A DNA stretch of 64,000 bases. It comes from Traorella massiliensis (GTDB taxonomy: Bacteria; Bacillota_I; Bacilli_A; Erysipelotrichales; Erysipelotrichaceae). The position numbers and the translations under genes were made by a program. Position 1 is the first letter of the stretch. Every line of letters begins with the position of its first letter. The notes below the pieces were generated by a model. It was given only the letters and a program-made list of their open reading frames with translations, ran no database searches and had not been told where the DNA came from. The stretch is from assembly GCF_900104665.1 (NCBI RefSeq), contig NZ_LT629968.1, positions 186,001-250,000 on the forward strand. Reading direction: 5' to 3'. Below are positions 51,523 to 62,500 of the stretch, one piece after another.

Positions 51523-53007
51523 ATGAATGTTTTGATCGTAGAAGATGAAAAAATTGAACGAGATGCATTAGTTTCTTTATTTTCGGAATATTTTTCTAAA
51601 AGAGTACAGCTTGTTACTTCTGTCAATAATGGGGAAAGTGCTTTAGAAGAGTTTGAGAGGAATAATTTTGAACTTGTTATTTCTGATATCAATATACCAC
51701 GGATGAATGGTTTGGAACTCCTTCGTGCAATCAAGACACAAAAACCAAAGACACGCTGCATTATCTTAACTTCTTATGATTATTTTGAGTATGCTCAGGA
51801 ATCTATTCGTATTGGAGTGGATGATTTTATATTAAAACCAGCGAAAAAACAAGACATTTGTAATCGTATCGAAAAGATGATGGATATGATCGAAGAAGAA
51901 TCAAAAGGAGAAGGGATTTCACTTTCTTATCATTTAAGACAAGTACAGTCTATCTTACAAAGTGATTTATTATATGCAATTCTTTATAATGATTCTGAAA
52001 AAAATATTCAGCGTTATTTTAAGATCTTACATATGAATGTGAAGAATGCTGTCTGTTTCTGTATCAAAAGAAAGGAAACAGATATTGATGGGCTTGATAA
52101 AGTGGTTTCTATCTTAAAAGAATCAGGTTATATCTGTATCTTTGAAACTTATTTTGATAATTTAGTTGTTTTTGTGTTCTATGATGAGATCATACCCCAT
52201 CAAAGCGTTGTATTTATCTATAATATGTTTATAAAGTTATGTGCCAATAAAAGTGTGATTGGTGTAGGTAAAGTAAAAAGTAAATGTTCCGAGTATTATG
52301 ATTCATTCAAAGAAGCTTTAGGAAATATCAATAATAGCGTTGCTTTTCAGGAAGAAAAAAGCAGTGTATCTGTCAATGAGGAAATGTTGAAAATCATTGA
52401 TGAGATTGAAGAAGCAATTAAAGTTGGGAATGAAAATATTTCTACGAATATTTCTAAGAAAATCTATGATCAGCTTTTAGTTTATGATCGTAAAGATGCG
52501 AATACGATATTAGAAAACTTCTTTTATACTTTTATGGAACGTATGGAAAAATATGATCATGCTTTAGATAAAGACAATTTACAAAAAGAATTAAAAAGAA
52601 TATCACAGGCTCAGAATATTCGTGATATCTATATTCAGTTAACATATTTAGTGAAAAGTATGATCGATCCTATCATTTACAGTACAAAGAAAAATACTCA
52701 TCACTTGATCAAAGAAGCTTATAAGTATATTGAAAAGAAATATCGTTATCCGATCGGATTAAATGATGTAGCAGCACATTTAGATGTGACACCACAATAT
52801 ATCAGTTCTTTATTTACTAAGTATACAGGAAAGAACTTTACTTATGTACTTTCTGAATATCGTGTTAATAAAGCGAAAGAGTTATTGGATCAGGGTGCTA
52901 AGATCAAAGAAATTGCATCACTTGTAGGTTTTCAGAATCAGAATTACTTCACAAAAGTATTTAAGAAAATAACCGGGGTTACTCCTAGTGAGTATAAAAA
53001 TGAGTAA
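51523..53007 (+). CDS. YesN-type AraC response regulator
   Basis: A 494-residue response regulator. The receiver domain has the phospho-acceptor Asp55 in LVISDINIPRMNG, acidic pair EDE at 7-9 and a Lys in ILKPAKK. A long helical linker region follows. The C-terminal AraC domain carries two helix-turn-helix units (IGLNDVAAHLDVTPQYISSLF and AKIKEIASLVGFQNQNYFTKVF). Twelve bases after the kinase gene. It is the expected binder of the repeated motif at 49042, 53022 and 59403. Confidence 0.95.
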   Translation: MNVLIVEDEKIERDALVSLFSEYFSKRVQLVTSVNNGESALEEFERNNFELVISDINIPRMNGLELLRAIKTQKPKTRCIILTSYDYFEYAQESIRIGVDDFILKPAKKQDICNRIEKMMDMIEEESKGEGISLSYHLRQVQSILQSDLLYAILYNDSEKNIQRYFKILHMNVKNAVCFCIKRKETDIDGLDKVVSILKESGYICIFETYFDNLVVFVFYDEIIPHQSVVFIYNMFIKLCANKSVIGVGKVKSKCSEYYDSFKEALGNINNSVAFQEEKSSVSVNEEMLKIIDEIEEAIKVGNENISTNISKKIYDQLLVYDRKDANTILENFFYTFMERMEKYDHALDKDNLQKELKRISQAQNIRDIYIQLTYLVKSMIDPIIYSTKKNTHHLIKEAYKYIEKKYRYPIGLNDVAAHLDVTPQYISSLFTKYTGKNFTYVLSEYRVNKAKELLDQGAKIKEIASLVGFQNQNYFTKVFKKITGVTPSEYKNE

Positions 53008-53021
53008 TGTAGTGAAAGTAA

Positions 53022-53073
53022 TTTAAAATATAACTATAATTCTTAAAAAAAAGCTAAAAGATTTTTGTATAGT
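53022..53073 (+). promoter_or_regulatory. response-regulator site 2 and GH89 promoter
   Basis: TTTAAAAT (53022-53029), 11 bases with TAACTATAAT, TCTTAAAAA (53041-53049); -10 box TATAGT begins 27 bases after TCTT (53068). There is no good -35, as expected for an activated promoter. Confidence 0.8.
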
Positions 53074-53128
53074 ATGGATATAAGAAAAATAAATGTTCTT
53101 ATAAAACGTAAAAGTAAGGAGGGCAAAT

Positions 53129-56100
53129 ATGAATCTATGTTTGAATTTTAAGGAAGACTTAAAAAAAGTCATAAAATTAGGATTATGTTTTATGATGATT
53201 TTTTCCTGTTTTACTGCTAGAGAAATTCATGCAGTAAATGAAAATACAAATGAATATCAGATTACAGAAGATGCTTATATTCGTAATGGGAATAATTCAT
53301 CAAAGAACTATGATTTTGAGAATATTACTAAGGATCATAGTTCTGATTATGTAGGATTGGATTATAAAGTCATCAATTTTAAAAATGGCGGTGTTAATTC
53401 ACAAATAATAGGATTGATGAAACTGCCTCTGCCTACTCAGCAGGAAATAGAAGAAAATGGATATAATACTTATGAATTTGTATTTAACATTTTTAAGAAT
53501 CCAGATTATGGAAATGGTCCTCAAACCTATCATTTTTACTATACAACAGATACAGGATGGTCGGAAAATGAGATTACCTGGAATAATAAACCAGACAGTG
53601 TTGATATAGAAGGAGAAAATCTTTTATTTGACTTTACAGTGGCTAAAGATTTTAGATATGAAACACTCACAGATGAAGAAAAAAGAATTACTGTGGATGT
53701 TAGCGATACCATTGAAAAGCTTGTAAATGAAGGTACCAGTGCAATTACGATTTTTGTCGTTGCGGAAGAGGAAAAAAATACTTCTTTGATGATTCATAGC
53801 AAAGAGAGTGGTAACGATGGCATTTATAGAGGCGCTAAATTAGTAGCATCTGTAAATCAGGAAGCTGAATATGTAGTTACTGAAGATGCTTATGTACGTC
53901 AAAGCAAATCAACGACGAATTATAATTATGAATCTATAGGGTCTGGCCATGGTGATCAGTATGTTGGAAAAAATATTAGAGCGTTAAGTTCTAAATACCA
54001 GAGTAGTGAAGAAATTTTTACTTTATTAAAGTTTAATTTGCCATCTAGTGAAGATTTAGAGGTATATGATAAATTTGAGCTAGAATTTAATATCTTTAAA
54101 AATCCAGGTTATAACACAAATCCAACACAAACTTATCAGTTCTTTTATACAACTGATACAAACTGGGATGAAACTACACTTACTTGGAACAATAAACCTG
54201 AATCAGTAAATCGAAATTCATCTAATTTAATGGGAACTTTTACGATTGAACAAGGTGATGAGTATGAAATTAAAACAGATGCGGAAAAATTAGTTCGTGT
54301 AGACATTACTCATGCAGTTGAGAAATTGGTTGATGAAGGTGTTACAAAAGCTACTTTCTTTATTACTGGGCAAAATTCTTCTGGAACATCTTTGATGATT
54401 CATGATCGTACGAGTGGTTCAGTATCTACAGATGTCAATGGTGATAAAGGAGCTAAAATTATTGCTTCAAAGACAGGAATCACATTGGATTCTTTAAAAG
54501 GGTTGATTGAAGAATGTAAACTGATTTCTTCAGATAATTATTCAGAGGATAGTTATTCTGCTTTACAGAGTGCAATTAGTGAAGCAGAAGCATATGTACA
54601 GACAAATCCGACAGACGCAAGAAAGATTCGTGATATGTATATTAATCTTGAATCAGCTAAAAATGCATTGGTTAGTACATCAGATCCTGATGATACAGAT
54701 AATGTTGCATATCAAAAACCAACAAGAAGCAATCTTTCAAAAGATCAGACAGTATATGTTAATGATGGAAATAATCAAACACAATGGACAGGAAAATTTT
54801 ATCCGTCATATGTCGATGTTGATTTAATGGATACTTATGATATTGAGGACATAGTACTAAATTTCCCTGAAAACAAAGTCATCTATTATACATTGTATGG
54901 AAGTAATGATGGAAAAAATTATGATGAAATATTTCAGCACCATAGTGATGAACCTAAAACAGCTGAAGGTGATGTTATTTCTGTAAGTGGTTGCCAATAC
55001 CGCATTATTCGAGTTTATTTAGAATATACAAAAGGCGATGTAAAATCTTATTTATCTGAAATTCGTGTTCATGGTACAAAAACAAATACGAATACTGAAG
55101 AGTTGCGTAAAGGTACTTTTGAAGAGATAACAGGAATTCAAGCATATGAAGATACAGAATACGCAGCACCAATTACACAAGAAGAAACAATTGAAAATGT
55201 TTATGGTATCATTGATCGTACTATAGGAGCCGAATATAGAGATTGGTTTACATTTGAAATTGCTCCAAACACGGAAAATGATTATGATTATTTCGAACTG
55301 AGTGATGTTAATGGTAAGATTCATATTAAAGGTAATGAAGGATTATCTTTAACAACAGGATTGAATTACTATTATAAAAATTATGTAAATGTTCAGATTT
55401 CTGAACAAACAATGCAGGTAAATATGCCTGACAGTATTGTTCCAATTGGTACCACAGTCCGCAAGGAAACACCAATAGAAGTGCGTTATGCATTTAACTA
55501 TTGTACATTAAGTTACACATTTGCATTCTTTGGGGAGGAAGAATGGCAGAGAGAAAATGACTGGCTGGCATTAAATGGAGTTAATGTTGTTCTTGATTTG
55601 GCAGGCCAGGAAGCCACATGGATCAAATTCTTAATGAATTTTGGATACTCATTTGATGATGCGAAAGACTGGTTAGTAGGCCCGGGATATGAAGCATGGC
55701 AATTTATGCAAAATATGGAAGTATTTGGCGGACCTCTTCCTGATGGATATGTCATTGACCGTGTTGAATTAGCAAGATCGACTCAACGCTGGAAAAGGTC
55801 GTTAGGAATGGATACTGTATTGCAGGGCTACGCAGGAATGGTACCGACTAATTTTACAGATTTTTATGATGTTGATGTTACGGTACAAGGCAGTTGGGGC
55901 GGATTTGATCGTCCATCAATGATCGCAACTGATAGTGAAGCTTATGATTTGTTTGCTGAGAAATTTTATGAAGCTCAGAAATTTGTCTATGGCGATACCA
56001 CAGATTATTATGCAGTCGATCCATTCCACGAAGGAGGAAGAAGACCATCAGGATTAACTGATGATGTGATTTCTAAAGAAGTTCTGGAATCTATGCTTAA

Positions 56101-59100
56101 ATATGATCCGGATGCAGTCTGGACCGTTCAAGGCTGGCAATCAAATCCAACAGATAAATTGCTTGAAGGTATGGGAGAATATCGTGAAGATCATGTTTTA
56201 GTGGTTGATTTAATTAAATATCCGTTGCTTTCAAGTGGGGAAGCTCAGTATAAGAAGAATGAATTCCAAGGTACTAGCTGGGCTTGGTGCTTATTAGGCA
56301 ATTTTGGTGGCAACCCGACAATGAACGGTGAAGTTGAAACAATGGTAAATGATATTTTAAGTGCTAAGAAAAATTCAAAACATATGAAAGGAATTGGAAT
56401 TATTTCGGAAGCAACTTATGATAATCCAATGATTTATGATCTTATCTTTGATCTTGCATGGGTTGATGAAAATTTTGACTTAAATGCATGGGTAAAGAAG
56501 TATATTCAAAGAAGATATGGTGCAACTTCAACGAATGCTGAATATGCATGGAACCTAATTATTGATGCGAATTATGATTATGGTGTTCGATTGACTCCTG
56601 AAATTTTAGGTTTGAGAACAGGAGGAATACCAGCTAAATTAGGAAAGAAAACTATTGGATATGATACATCAGATTTAGAAACTGCCTTACGTCTATTACT
56701 TGAAGATTTTGATACATTTAAAGATAGTGAAGGTTATCGCTATGATTTAACTGAAATTATGCGTCAGGTAGCTAGTAATTATATTACTTTGAAGTATCAT
56801 GAAGTAATTGATGCTCGTGATTCTAAAGATTTAGAAGCATTCCAAAAAGTAAAAGAAGAATTTTTGAATGCCTTTGATGTGCTTAATGAAGTTACAGGAA
56901 CACAGCAGGACTGGTTAGGTGGAGAATGGATTGGAAAAGCTGAAGATCGTGCAGAAAATTATGATGATTTCTCAATGTCAGCATTTAAAATGAATGCAAA
57001 ATCTTTAATTACTACTTGGGGAAGTACGACAGATGCATTGATTGATTATGGCTTTAGAACATATGAAGGAGCATTCAACGATGTTATCAAAGCCCGCTGG
57101 GTTGAATACCTTGATCAAGTAGAAGCAAATATTAAAGATGGAACTCCAATTACAGTGCCAACTTCTACTTCAGGATATGCATCATTCTATTGGAAATGGG
57201 TTATCGGAGATCAGGATTATACTCGTGAAGCCAAAGATACACCGGAAGACTTGAAGAGAGTAGCGGATCGTGTATTAGAAGAATGCGTATTTACAGGTGA
57301 GTTAGATCCGAATATTGGCAATGTTGCATTGAATCGGAAAGTTCAGAGTCGTGATGTTGAAAGTGGAAAAGCTTCTCAGGTAAATGATGGCATGATTGAT
57401 ACAAGTGTAGTTTTAAGTGGCAATCATCCAGAATTGACCGTTGATCTGATAGCTGAATTCCAGCTTTCAAAAATTCAGGTTATTCTTGATGGTACTGATA
57501 ATAAAGCATATCAGTATGAAATATATGGAAGTACTGATGGAAAAGAATGGCATCTTATCGCTCAAAAAGATGATGATAGTATCGCAACTGATGAAGGAGT
57601 AACACATGAAATTACAAGTTCAACAGATCGATATATTAAAATTGTGGGTACAGGAAATTCATCTGATCAGACATTGGTAATCAAGGAAATTCGTGCATAT
57701 GGTGAGCGAAGACTTCCGGAGTTAGAAGCACTTCAGAGATTAGTTGATTATGCAGAAACAATCGAGAAAGGAATAAATAGCGATACTGATTATGCACAGT
57801 TCCAGAAAGCTTTAGAAAATGCGTATGCAGCTTTAGAAGAAACATCTCCTGACACAGTAAATACGGCTTATTGGAATTTGTATGATGCAATTGTTGAATT
57901 AAATATTAGTGATGTTCACAATGTTGCTTTAAATAAGCCAACTGAGGCTTCAAATGATCCGGATGGTCATTCAGAAGGAATGGTTGATGGAACAACATCA
58001 ACGAATTGGAATTCAGGACGCTTAAGTATTCCAGGTAAGCCATATGATCATGATACTTTATTACCAGGTGAAAATATCATTGATTTAGAAGATGTTTATA
58101 ATATCAATGAGTTGAGAATTTATTTTGGAAGTTCCTCAATTTGGTATAACTATGAAATTTATGGTAGTCTTGATGGAGAAAAATGGGAAAAACTTGCTGA
58201 GAAAACAACCCAGACACTTCCAAATGAAGATGAAGATGTTCACGTAATTGAAACTGGACAGTATCGATATATTAAACTCTTGACAACGAATGTTCAAATT
58301 GGAAGTGACGACAGAAGAAATAATGTCAATGTTACAGAACTTGAAGTCTATGGATATGAAGTAGCTGATACCACTCAATTAAAGGCTAAGATAGAAGAAT
58401 TAGAAAAGCTTGATGAATCATTGTATACAAAGGAAAGCTGGGAAAATCTGAAGGAAGAATTGAGTTATGCTAAGGAAATTGCAGAAGACCAGTATTCAAT
58501 GCAGTCAGATGTAACAGATGCTTTAGGATATTTGAATGATGCACAGCTGAATTTAGTCTATAAATTCGCTGATTACACAGCTTTGAATTCTGCAATATTA
58601 AAAGCAACGAGCTTAGATAAGAACTTGTATAAAGATTTCTCAGCGGTAGAAAAAGCATTGGATGCAGTTATTCCGGATTTAGATATCACACACCAGGAAG
58701 AAGTGGATGCAATGGCAAAAGCTATCGAAGATGCCATCAATGCTCTTGAGTACAAAGATGCTGACTACAGTAAGGTCAATGATGCAGTTACAAAGGCTAA
58801 TGGGCTGAACAAAGATCTTTATAAGGACTTCTCAGCAGTAGAAAAAGCATTGGAAGCAGTCAACCCTGATTTAGATATCACTCAACAGGAAGAGGTAGAT
58901 GCCATGGCAAAAGCTATTGAAGATGCCATCCGTGCTCTTGAATATAAAGATGCTGATTACAGTGCTGTAGAGAAGGCAAAGGAAAAAGTACCAACAGATC
59001 TAAGCATCTATACAGAAGAATCAGTGAAAGCATTAAATGATGCACTGGCAGGTGTAGTAGAAGGCAAGAACATCACTGAACAGGAAGAAGTGGATGCGAT

Positions 59101-59326
59101 GGCTAAAGCGATTGAAAATGCAATCAATGGACTTGTGAAGAAGGATACAGGAAATAGTGATAAACCAACAGAACCGACAACACCGACTGATCCTGAAACA
59201 CCATCAGAACCGGAAGGACCAAATACAAGTGACAATTATCAAGTTGCAGTATTTGCAGGACTGATGATTCTGAGTGCAGGAGTACTTGCATTCGTACTTT
59301 TCAAAAGAAAAAGGGATGTAAAATAA
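53129..59326 (+). CDS. cell-wall-anchored alpha-N-acetylglucosaminidase (GH89), multidomain
   Basis: A 2065-residue secreted enzyme that removes terminal alpha-GlcNAc, as found on gastric/duodenal mucins. Signal peptide to about residue 36; two tandem DNRLRE/CBM96-like modules (about 42-245 and 247-451, each with TEDAY(I/V)R and WNNKP); a short FIVAR-like helical unit; a CBM32-like module (about 524-655); the GH89 domain (about 660-1388) with catalytic candidates Glu968 in DPFHEGG and Glu1094 in GIISEATYDNP; two more CBM32-like modules (about 1397-1525 and 1597-1747); four FIVAR repeats (about 1749-2004); a Pro/Thr/Glu linker; and a C-terminal anchor PNTSDN, hydrophobic helix, KRKRD. The anchor has Ser where sortase signals normally have Gly. 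GGAGGG ribosome site. It is controlled by site 2. Confidence 0.95.
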   Translation: MNLCLNFKEDLKKVIKLGLCFMMIFSCFTAREIHAVNENTNEYQITEDAYIRNGNNSSKNYDFENITKDHSSDYVGLDYKVINFKNGGVNSQIIGLMKLPLPTQQEIEENGYNTYEFVFNIFKNPDYGNGPQTYHFYYTTDTGWSENEITWNNKPDSVDIEGENLLFDFTVAKDFRYETLTDEEKRITVDVSDTIEKLVNEGTSAITIFVVAEEEKNTSLMIHSKESGNDGIYRGAKLVASVNQEAEYVVTEDAYVRQSKSTTNYNYESIGSGHGDQYVGKNIRALSSKYQSSEEIFTLLKFNLPSSEDLEVYDKFELEFNIFKNPGYNTNPTQTYQFFYTTDTNWDETTLTWNNKPESVNRNSSNLMGTFTIEQGDEYEIKTDAEKLVRVDITHAVEKLVDEGVTKATFFITGQNSSGTSLMIHDRTSGSVSTDVNGDKGAKIIASKTGITLDSLKGLIEECKLISSDNYSEDSYSALQSAISEAEAYVQTNPTDARKIRDMYINLESAKNALVSTSDPDDTDNVAYQKPTRSNLSKDQTVYVNDGNNQTQWTGKFYPSYVDVDLMDTYDIEDIVLNFPENKVIYYTLYGSNDGKNYDEIFQHHSDEPKTAEGDVISVSGCQYRIIRVYLEYTKGDVKSYLSEIRVHGTKTNTNTEELRKGTFEEITGIQAYEDTEYAAPITQEETIENVYGIIDRTIGAEYRDWFTFEIAPNTENDYDYFELSDVNGKIHIKGNEGLSLTTGLNYYYKNYVNVQISEQTMQVNMPDSIVPIGTTVRKETPIEVRYAFNYCTLSYTFAFFGEEEWQRENDWLALNGVNVVLDLAGQEATWIKFLMNFGYSFDDAKDWLVGPGYEAWQFMQNMEVFGGPLPDGYVIDRVELARSTQRWKRSLGMDTVLQGYAGMVPTNFTDFYDVDVTVQGSWGGFDRPSMIATDSEAYDLFAEKFYEAQKFVYGDTTDYYAVDPFHEGGRRPSGLTDDVISKEVLESMLKYDPDAVWTVQGWQSNPTDKLLEGMGEYREDHVLVVDLIKYPLLSSGEAQYKKNEFQGTSWAWCLLGNFGGNPTMNGEVETMVNDILSAKKNSKHMKGIGIISEATYDNPMIYDLIFDLAWVDENFDLNAWVKKYIQRRYGATSTNAEYAWNLIIDANYDYGVRLTPEILGLRTGGIPAKLGKKTIGYDTSDLETALRLLLEDFDTFKDSEGYRYDLTEIMRQVASNYITLKYHEVIDARDSKDLEAFQKVKEEFLNAFDVLNEVTGTQQDWLGGEWIGKAEDRAENYDDFSMSAFKMNAKSLITTWGSTTDALIDYGFRTYEGAFNDVIKARWVEYLDQVEANIKDGTPITVPTSTSGYASFYWKWVIGDQDYTREAKDTPEDLKRVADRVLEECVFTGELDPNIGNVALNRKVQSRDVESGKASQVNDGMIDTSVVLSGNHPELTVDLIAEFQLSKIQVILDGTDNKAYQYEIYGSTDGKEWHLIAQKDDDSIATDEGVTHEITSSTDRYIKIVGTGNSSDQTLVIKEIRAYGERRLPELEALQRLVDYAETIEKGINSDTDYAQFQKALENAYAALEETSPDTVNTAYWNLYDAIVELNISDVHNVALNKPTEASNDPDGHSEGMVDGTTSTNWNSGRLSIPGKPYDHDTLLPGENIIDLEDVYNINELRIYFGSSSIWYNYEIYGSLDGEKWEKLAEKTTQTLPNEDEDVHVIETGQYRYIKLLTTNVQIGSDDRRNNVNVTELEVYGYEVADTTQLKAKIEELEKLDESLYTKESWENLKEELSYAKEIAEDQYSMQSDVTDALGYLNDAQLNLVYKFADYTALNSAILKATSLDKNLYKDFSAVEKALDAVIPDLDITHQEEVDAMAKAIEDAINALEYKDADYSKVNDAVTKANGLNKDLYKDFSAVEKALEAVNPDLDITQQEEVDAMAKAIEDAIRALEYKDADYSAVEKAKEKVPTDLSIYTEESVKALNDALAGVVEGKNITEQEEVDAMAKAIENAINGLVKKDTGNSDKPTEPTTPTDPETPSEPEGPNTSDNYQVAVFAGLMILSAGVLAFVLFKRKRDVK
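58760..59154 (+). repeat. FIVAR cassette, copy in the GH89 gene
   Basis: 395 bases that recur with few differences and the same length at 62601-62995 in the next gene. Codes for two FIVAR repeats before the anchor. The first FIVAR of the set (58570-58760) is a further diverged copy. Confidence 0.9.
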
Positions 59327-59331
59327 CGTAT

Positions 59332-59361
59332 AAGAGTTAGTTGAATGACTAACTCTTTTTT
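59332..59361 (+). terminator. intrinsic terminator of the GH89 gene
   Basis: AAGAGTTAGT/ACTAACTCTT, loop TGAATG, then T-run. Confidence 0.88.
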
Positions 59362-59402
59362 AGCATTAATAAAGAATTCAATTAAATAGAACACAAAAAA
59401 AA

Positions 59403-59454
59403 TTTAAAATTTAACTATAAATCTTAAAAAATAACCAAAAATAATTTATATGAT
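59403..59454 (+). promoter_or_regulatory. response-regulator site 3 and esterase promoter
   Basis: TTTAAAAT (59403-59410), 11 bases with TAACTATAAA, TCTTAAAAA (59422-59430); -10 box TATGAT begins 27 bases after TCTT (59449), exactly as at site 2. Confidence 0.8.
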
Positions 59455-59519
59455 TTGAATGTAGAATTCAGATATTTCTTTTGTACATTAGTTGTGATTA
59501 TTTAGAGAGGAGGAGAAAT

Positions 59520-62500
59520 ATGAAAAAAGTAAAGAATGCAATCAAATTTTTGATAGTTTTTTTAATGTCCATCAACATATTTGGAGTAAATATTAAAGCA
59601 GTTAATACTAAAATTGATGTTGATGATATGCAAAAACTAGTGTACTCAGATGGAGAAAGTTCTATGCCATATCGTTTATATATTCCAGAAGATTATGATA
59701 GTACAAAAGAATATCCAACAATCGTATTTTTACATGGTGCAGGAGAAAGAGGTAATAACAATACATCACAGTTAGCCAATGCCATTCAAAATTTATTTGA
59801 TACACAAGAACAAATGAAAAATGCAATTGTTATAGCTCCTCAATGCCCATCAGGGAAGCGCTGGGTTGAAACAGACTGGACAAAGGGTAACTATGATAGT
59901 GATGCTATTGCAGAAGAACAATTAGCAATCGTAATGAAAATATTAGAATCTGTTCAAATGCAATATTCTACAGATAATGATCGAATTTATGCAATAGGTC
60001 TATCTATGGGTGGATTTGGTACATGGAATTTACTGATGAATCATAGTGATGTATTTGCAGCAGGAATTCCAATTTGTGGAGGTGCTGATACAAGCAAAGC
60101 AGAAATATTAAAAGATATTCCTATTTGGACATTCCATGGTACAAGTGATCCAACTGTTCCATATTCAGGAACAAAGGAAATGGTTGATGCTATTCAAGCT
60201 GTTGGCGGACAGAAAATAACATTTACCACTTATGAAGGAGCCAATCATATCATTTGGAATACAGCAGCTGAAACAGAAGGATTGATTGACTGGCTCTTCT
60301 CACAAAAACTATCAGATCGTCAATTATATAATTTGTATGATAAAAATCATTATGATAATTGGGATAATGCTTTGACAAACAATGGTAATAAATTAGTGAA
60401 TGAAACGAATTATCAAAATATATTTACAACACATCCAATTGAAGTAAAAAACGGTGATACATTATATTGGGGAAGTTTTGGACAAGAAACTTATGTGATG
60501 GAAGTTTATAATAAAGATCATCAATTTATTAAACAGGTACTTTTTAAAGAAGTTGAAAGTACGGCTTTAGGTACGACCGTTACAGGTGTTGGAAACAAGA
60601 CGGTAAATGAATATCGGTATTCATATAAAATAACAAATGAAGATGCAGCATATGTCAGAATTTTAGGAAATATTTCTACTAAAGATCGTTTTCAAGTTTT
60701 TAAAAACTTAGAAGAAAATAATTTGGAATATCCAGACACATACATACCTTATGAAGATAATGTTTTAATTGGTAAATCTGTTTTATTTGCTGGTGACAGT
60801 ATTACCAATGCTATTAAGGATGACTATCAATTAAGCGGATGGGCTGGAAGAATTGGTGAAAGTAATAATATGAACTGGATCAACGCTGGTGTTAGTGGTG
60901 CTTCTGCATCAACAAGCAGAGGATCGAATCGTGTAATTAATCAATTAAAAAATCATAGTAACAAAGATTATGATTATATTATTTTACATGCCGGTGTCAA
61001 TGATGCGATGGATAGCGTAGAAGTTGGATCAATGAGTGATTCATATAACATAAATGATTTTGATACTTCTACATTTGCTGGCGGATTAGAAGAATTATTT
61101 TATTACACAACAAAAAATTACTATGGTAAAAAAATTGGATATATCATAAACTATGCAACACCTAATTCGACATGGGGTGGCAATACAAAAGATATGTCTG
61201 CTTATTTTGAAACTGCAAAAGAAATTTGTGATAAATGGGAGATACCATATATTGATTTATATAGTGGTACAATAGAATTAGATGGAAAAGAATATTCATA
61301 TAGTCATGATATTCTAAATGTAGAAAGTTCAGGTTCATTTTACAATAATGATTCAGGTGAAGTTCATATTGGCGGAAAGGGATATGATATCATATCACCT
61401 TACATTGGGTATTGGATGAGATCAATAGAAAGTAATACTATTGGATCAGAACTAGGTGATATTCAAGAGAATATCGCTCTAAATGCAACCGTATCTGCTG
61501 ATAAAGAAGCTAAAGATAGATCTTCAATTGCAGGAATAAATGATGGTATCATGCAGGATGTCAGAAGCAATTTTACTATTTTTTATAATAGTGATCTTCC
61601 TACAATTGAATTGAAATGGGAAAAACCTCAAACTATTACAGATATTCATTTATTTACTTTCTGTGCTAAGAGATTTGGTCCTACGAAGTATGAATTATTC
61701 TATATATTAGAAGGACAAGAAGAACCACACTCTTTAGGTATTAAAACTATTGAATGGCAAACTGATTTAAATACTATTTTTGAAGCTAATGAATGGAAAT
61801 TTGAGGAACCATTAGAAAATGTAGTTTCTTTGCAATTTAAAATGATGCAAGGCGGTTCAGCAGGTAAATGTACGATACAGGAAATTGAAGTTTACGGCTA
61901 TGAAAGGAAAGAAATACCTTATGTTGTTAGTTGTGAATCGTTTGCAGAATTGAATGTAAATCATATAGATGAAGTATCAAGCAGCCTGCCAAAGAGTGGA
62001 AGTGTATTATTATCTAATGATGAAAAATTATATGTGCCAATTAATTGGAATTTAGAGAATCTTAATGATGAAACGAATGATTTTATTTTAGAGGGAACTT
62101 TAGAATTGCCGGAAGGCTATAGCAATAAGGACAATATTAAAGCAAAAATAGAAGTAAGTATCCATGTAGATAAATCACAGTTAATAGATTTAATAAATAG
62201 AATTGAATCAAAACTTAATAAAACTGATGAAAATCTATATACAGAAACTTCTTTATCTGCTTTAAAAAAGAGTTTAGAGGATGCTAAAAAGGTAGTAGAA
62301 GATGATAGTTTATCTCAAAAATATGTAGATTTTGCATATGATTCTTTAATCAAGGCTAATAAGTTAGAATATAAGTCAGCAGATTATGAAGAATTGAATA
62401 AAGTGATAGCAGAGGTAGAAAATATTCTAAACAGTAAAAATTATGAAAAATTCTATACAGAAAGTTCACGTAACGATTTGGAATTAAAATATGCGGCTGC

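Noticed and set aside
58570-59154. CRISPR-like repeat series
   Set aside because: The repeats are in-frame FIVAR protein repeats of about 190-200 bases, not short repeats with spacers.
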